NCBI GenBank assembly: GCA_021788955.1
Contig: JAJYKC010000213.1
Span: forward strand, 1-5,700
Reading direction: 5' to 3'
Source of the DNA: Acidobacteriota bacterium
Lineage (GTDB): Bacteria > Acidobacteriota > Terriglobia > Bryobacterales > Bryobacteraceae
DNA length: 5,700 nt
This document shows positions 4,808 to 5,700 of the stretch, in pieces. The notes under the pieces are model-generated. The model was given only the letters and a program-made list of their open reading frames with translations. It was not told the DNA's origin and did not search any database. Both the position numbers and the translations under genes were made by a program. Position 1 is the stretch's first letter. Every line of letters starts with the position of its first letter.

Positions 4808-5700
4808 CGAACTCCGTCCTTGGTGTCTTCGAGAATCACGCCGGTTTCGAGAAGCGCCGCGCGGATCGAATCGGCACGCTCAAAATCCCGCGCCTTCTTG
4901 GCCTGAGTGCGCTCGGCGATGCGCTTCTCGATCTCCTCATCGGAGAGGCCGCCTTGCGAGGTGGGACGAAGCACGTCGAAAACCGAGTCGAAACGGTCGA
5001 GCAAGGCGAGCGCTTCGGTGGCGTTACCGCTGAGAAATGCGCCCGTATCGAGCGCCGAGTTCGCGTCGCGGACGTATTCGAAGATTGCGCCGAGGGCCGC
5101 CGCGCTGTTCAGGTCGTCGTCTAGGGAGGCGTCGAAGGCTTTCCGCGCCTCCGCGGTGCGGCTCGTCATCGCTTCGTCGAGTCCGTCGCCGAGCCGGTCC
5201 GTCTTCAGCCGAAGTGCGAAACCGCGCAGGCGCGCTATTGACGTCGTGGCGGCCTTCAGACCGTCCATCGTGAAGTTCAGTTTTTGGCGGTAGGGAACGG
5301 AGAGCAGCAGGTACCGGATGGTTTCCGGCGCGTGCCCCATCGCCTCGAGCTCACGGAGTGTGTAGAAGTTGCCGGCCGATTTCGACATCTTCTTCGACTC
5401 GACAAACAGGTGCTCGCTGTGCACCCAGAAGCGGGCGAATGGCTTTCCGGTGACGGCTTCGGATTGGGCGATCTCGTTCTCGTGGTGGGGGAACACGAGG
5501 TCGATTCCACCGGCGTGGATATCGAGAGTCTCGCCCAGATACTTCATGGCCATGGCGGAGCACTCGATGTGCCAGCCGGGGCGGCCATTCCCTACGCAGG
5601 TATCCCAGGACGGCTCACCGCTCTTGGCTGCCTTCCAAAGCACGAAGTCCCGCGCGTCGTCTTTTACGTATTCGTCGACATCTACACGCGCGCCGGGCCG
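4792..5700 (-). CDS. cysS: Cysteinyl-tRNA synthetase, C-terminal part, cut by window edge
   Basis: CysRS charges tRNA-Cys with cysteine in the cytoplasm (class Ia synthetase). The frame is open from the right edge to a TGA at 4792-4794, giving 302 residues; the family is about 460-490, so roughly the first 160-190, with the HIGH motif and the first zinc cysteine, lie outside. The visible part starts RPGARVDVDEY and continues through FVLWKAAK. WHIECSAM (Cys zinc ligand) and GGIDLVFPHHENE (His and Glu zinc ligands) follow, then KMSKS (codons at 5377-5391), the helical anticodon-stem domain (DALA-type), and a C-terminal end EDTKDGVRWKRK typical of bacterial CysRS. A GTG at 5641-5643 lies mid-domain and is not the true start. 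All expected motifs are intact. The end overlaps the PLP enzyme start, implying an operon. Confidence 0.96.
   Translation of the reverse strand, partial: RPGARVDVDEYVKDDARDFVLWKAAKSGEPSWDTCVGNGRPGWHIECSAMAMKYLGETLDIHAGGIDLVFPHHENEIAQSEAVTGKPFARFWVHSEHLFVESKKMSKSAGNFYTLRELEAMGHAPETIRYLLLSVPYRQKLNFTMDGLKAATTSIARLRGFALRLKTDRLGDGLDEAMTSRTAEARKAFDASLDDDLNSAAALGAIFEYVRDANSALDTGAFLSGNATEALALLDRFDSVFDVLRPTSQGGLSDEEIEKRIAERTQAKKARDFERADSIRAALLETGVILEDTKDGVRWKRK
4812..4820 (-). promoter_or_regulatory. Ribosome binding site of the PLP enzyme, inside cysS
   Basis: AGGACGGAG lies in the last codons of cysS, with its GGAG four and its AGGA nine bases before the ATG at 4807. It favours that start over the ATG at 4795, which has only GGA seven bases ahead. 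Lying inside cysS, it supports coupled translation of the two genes. Confidence 0.5.

Noticed and set aside
5641..5643. GTG as a possible cysS start codon
   Set aside because: The frame continues upstream with typical CysRS sequence (RPGARVDVDEY) to the window edge, so this is an internal valine.

Overview
This window is ordinary chromosomal housekeeping DNA from a GC-rich bacterium (about 60% GC by eye). Coding density is high and there is no phage, transposon, tRNA, rRNA or CRISPR signature. The proteins suggest an Acidobacteriota-like source, particularly the S41 peptidase with its LDPHSTFF N-terminal block and long C-terminal extension, and the STAS/redoxin pair. That assignment is an inference from protein character, not a search result.

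Layout, left to right. Positions 1-964 (minus) hold the N-terminal 321 residues of GMP synthase (guaA), cut by the left edge. Positions 978-2585 (minus) hold an exported S41/C-terminal processing peptidase with a PDZ domain and an intact Ser-Lys dyad, ending 13 bp before guaA. A 93-bp divergent intergenic region (2586-2678) follows. It carries two opposed -10-like boxes, each exactly 6 nt from its start codon, and a small inverted repeat between them. Positions 2679-3568 (plus) are a two-gene unit with an ATGA overlap: a single-domain STAS protein (anti-anti-sigma type) and a cytoplasmic CPVC thioredoxin-fold protein. A convergent gap at 3569-3604 holds a hairpin whose T-tract faces the minus-strand operon. 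Positions 3605-4807 (minus) encode a Cys/Met-metabolism PLP enzyme. Positions 4792-5700 (minus) encode the C-terminal 302 residues of cysteinyl-tRNA synthetase (cysS), cut by the right edge.

How the genes fit together. cysS and the PLP enzyme overlap and are probably co-transcribed and translationally coupled, pairing cysteine charging with trans-sulfuration-type amino-acid chemistry. The S41 peptidase and guaA are probably co-transcribed but have no obvious functional link. The STAS and redoxin genes look like a small regulatory/redox unit; no kinase or phosphatase partner is visible.

I found no clear new system. The points most worth a second look are the paired leaderless-type starts in the divergent region, an 11-bp perfect hairpin inside the peptidase gene, the STAS-redoxin coupling and the one-sided terminator.
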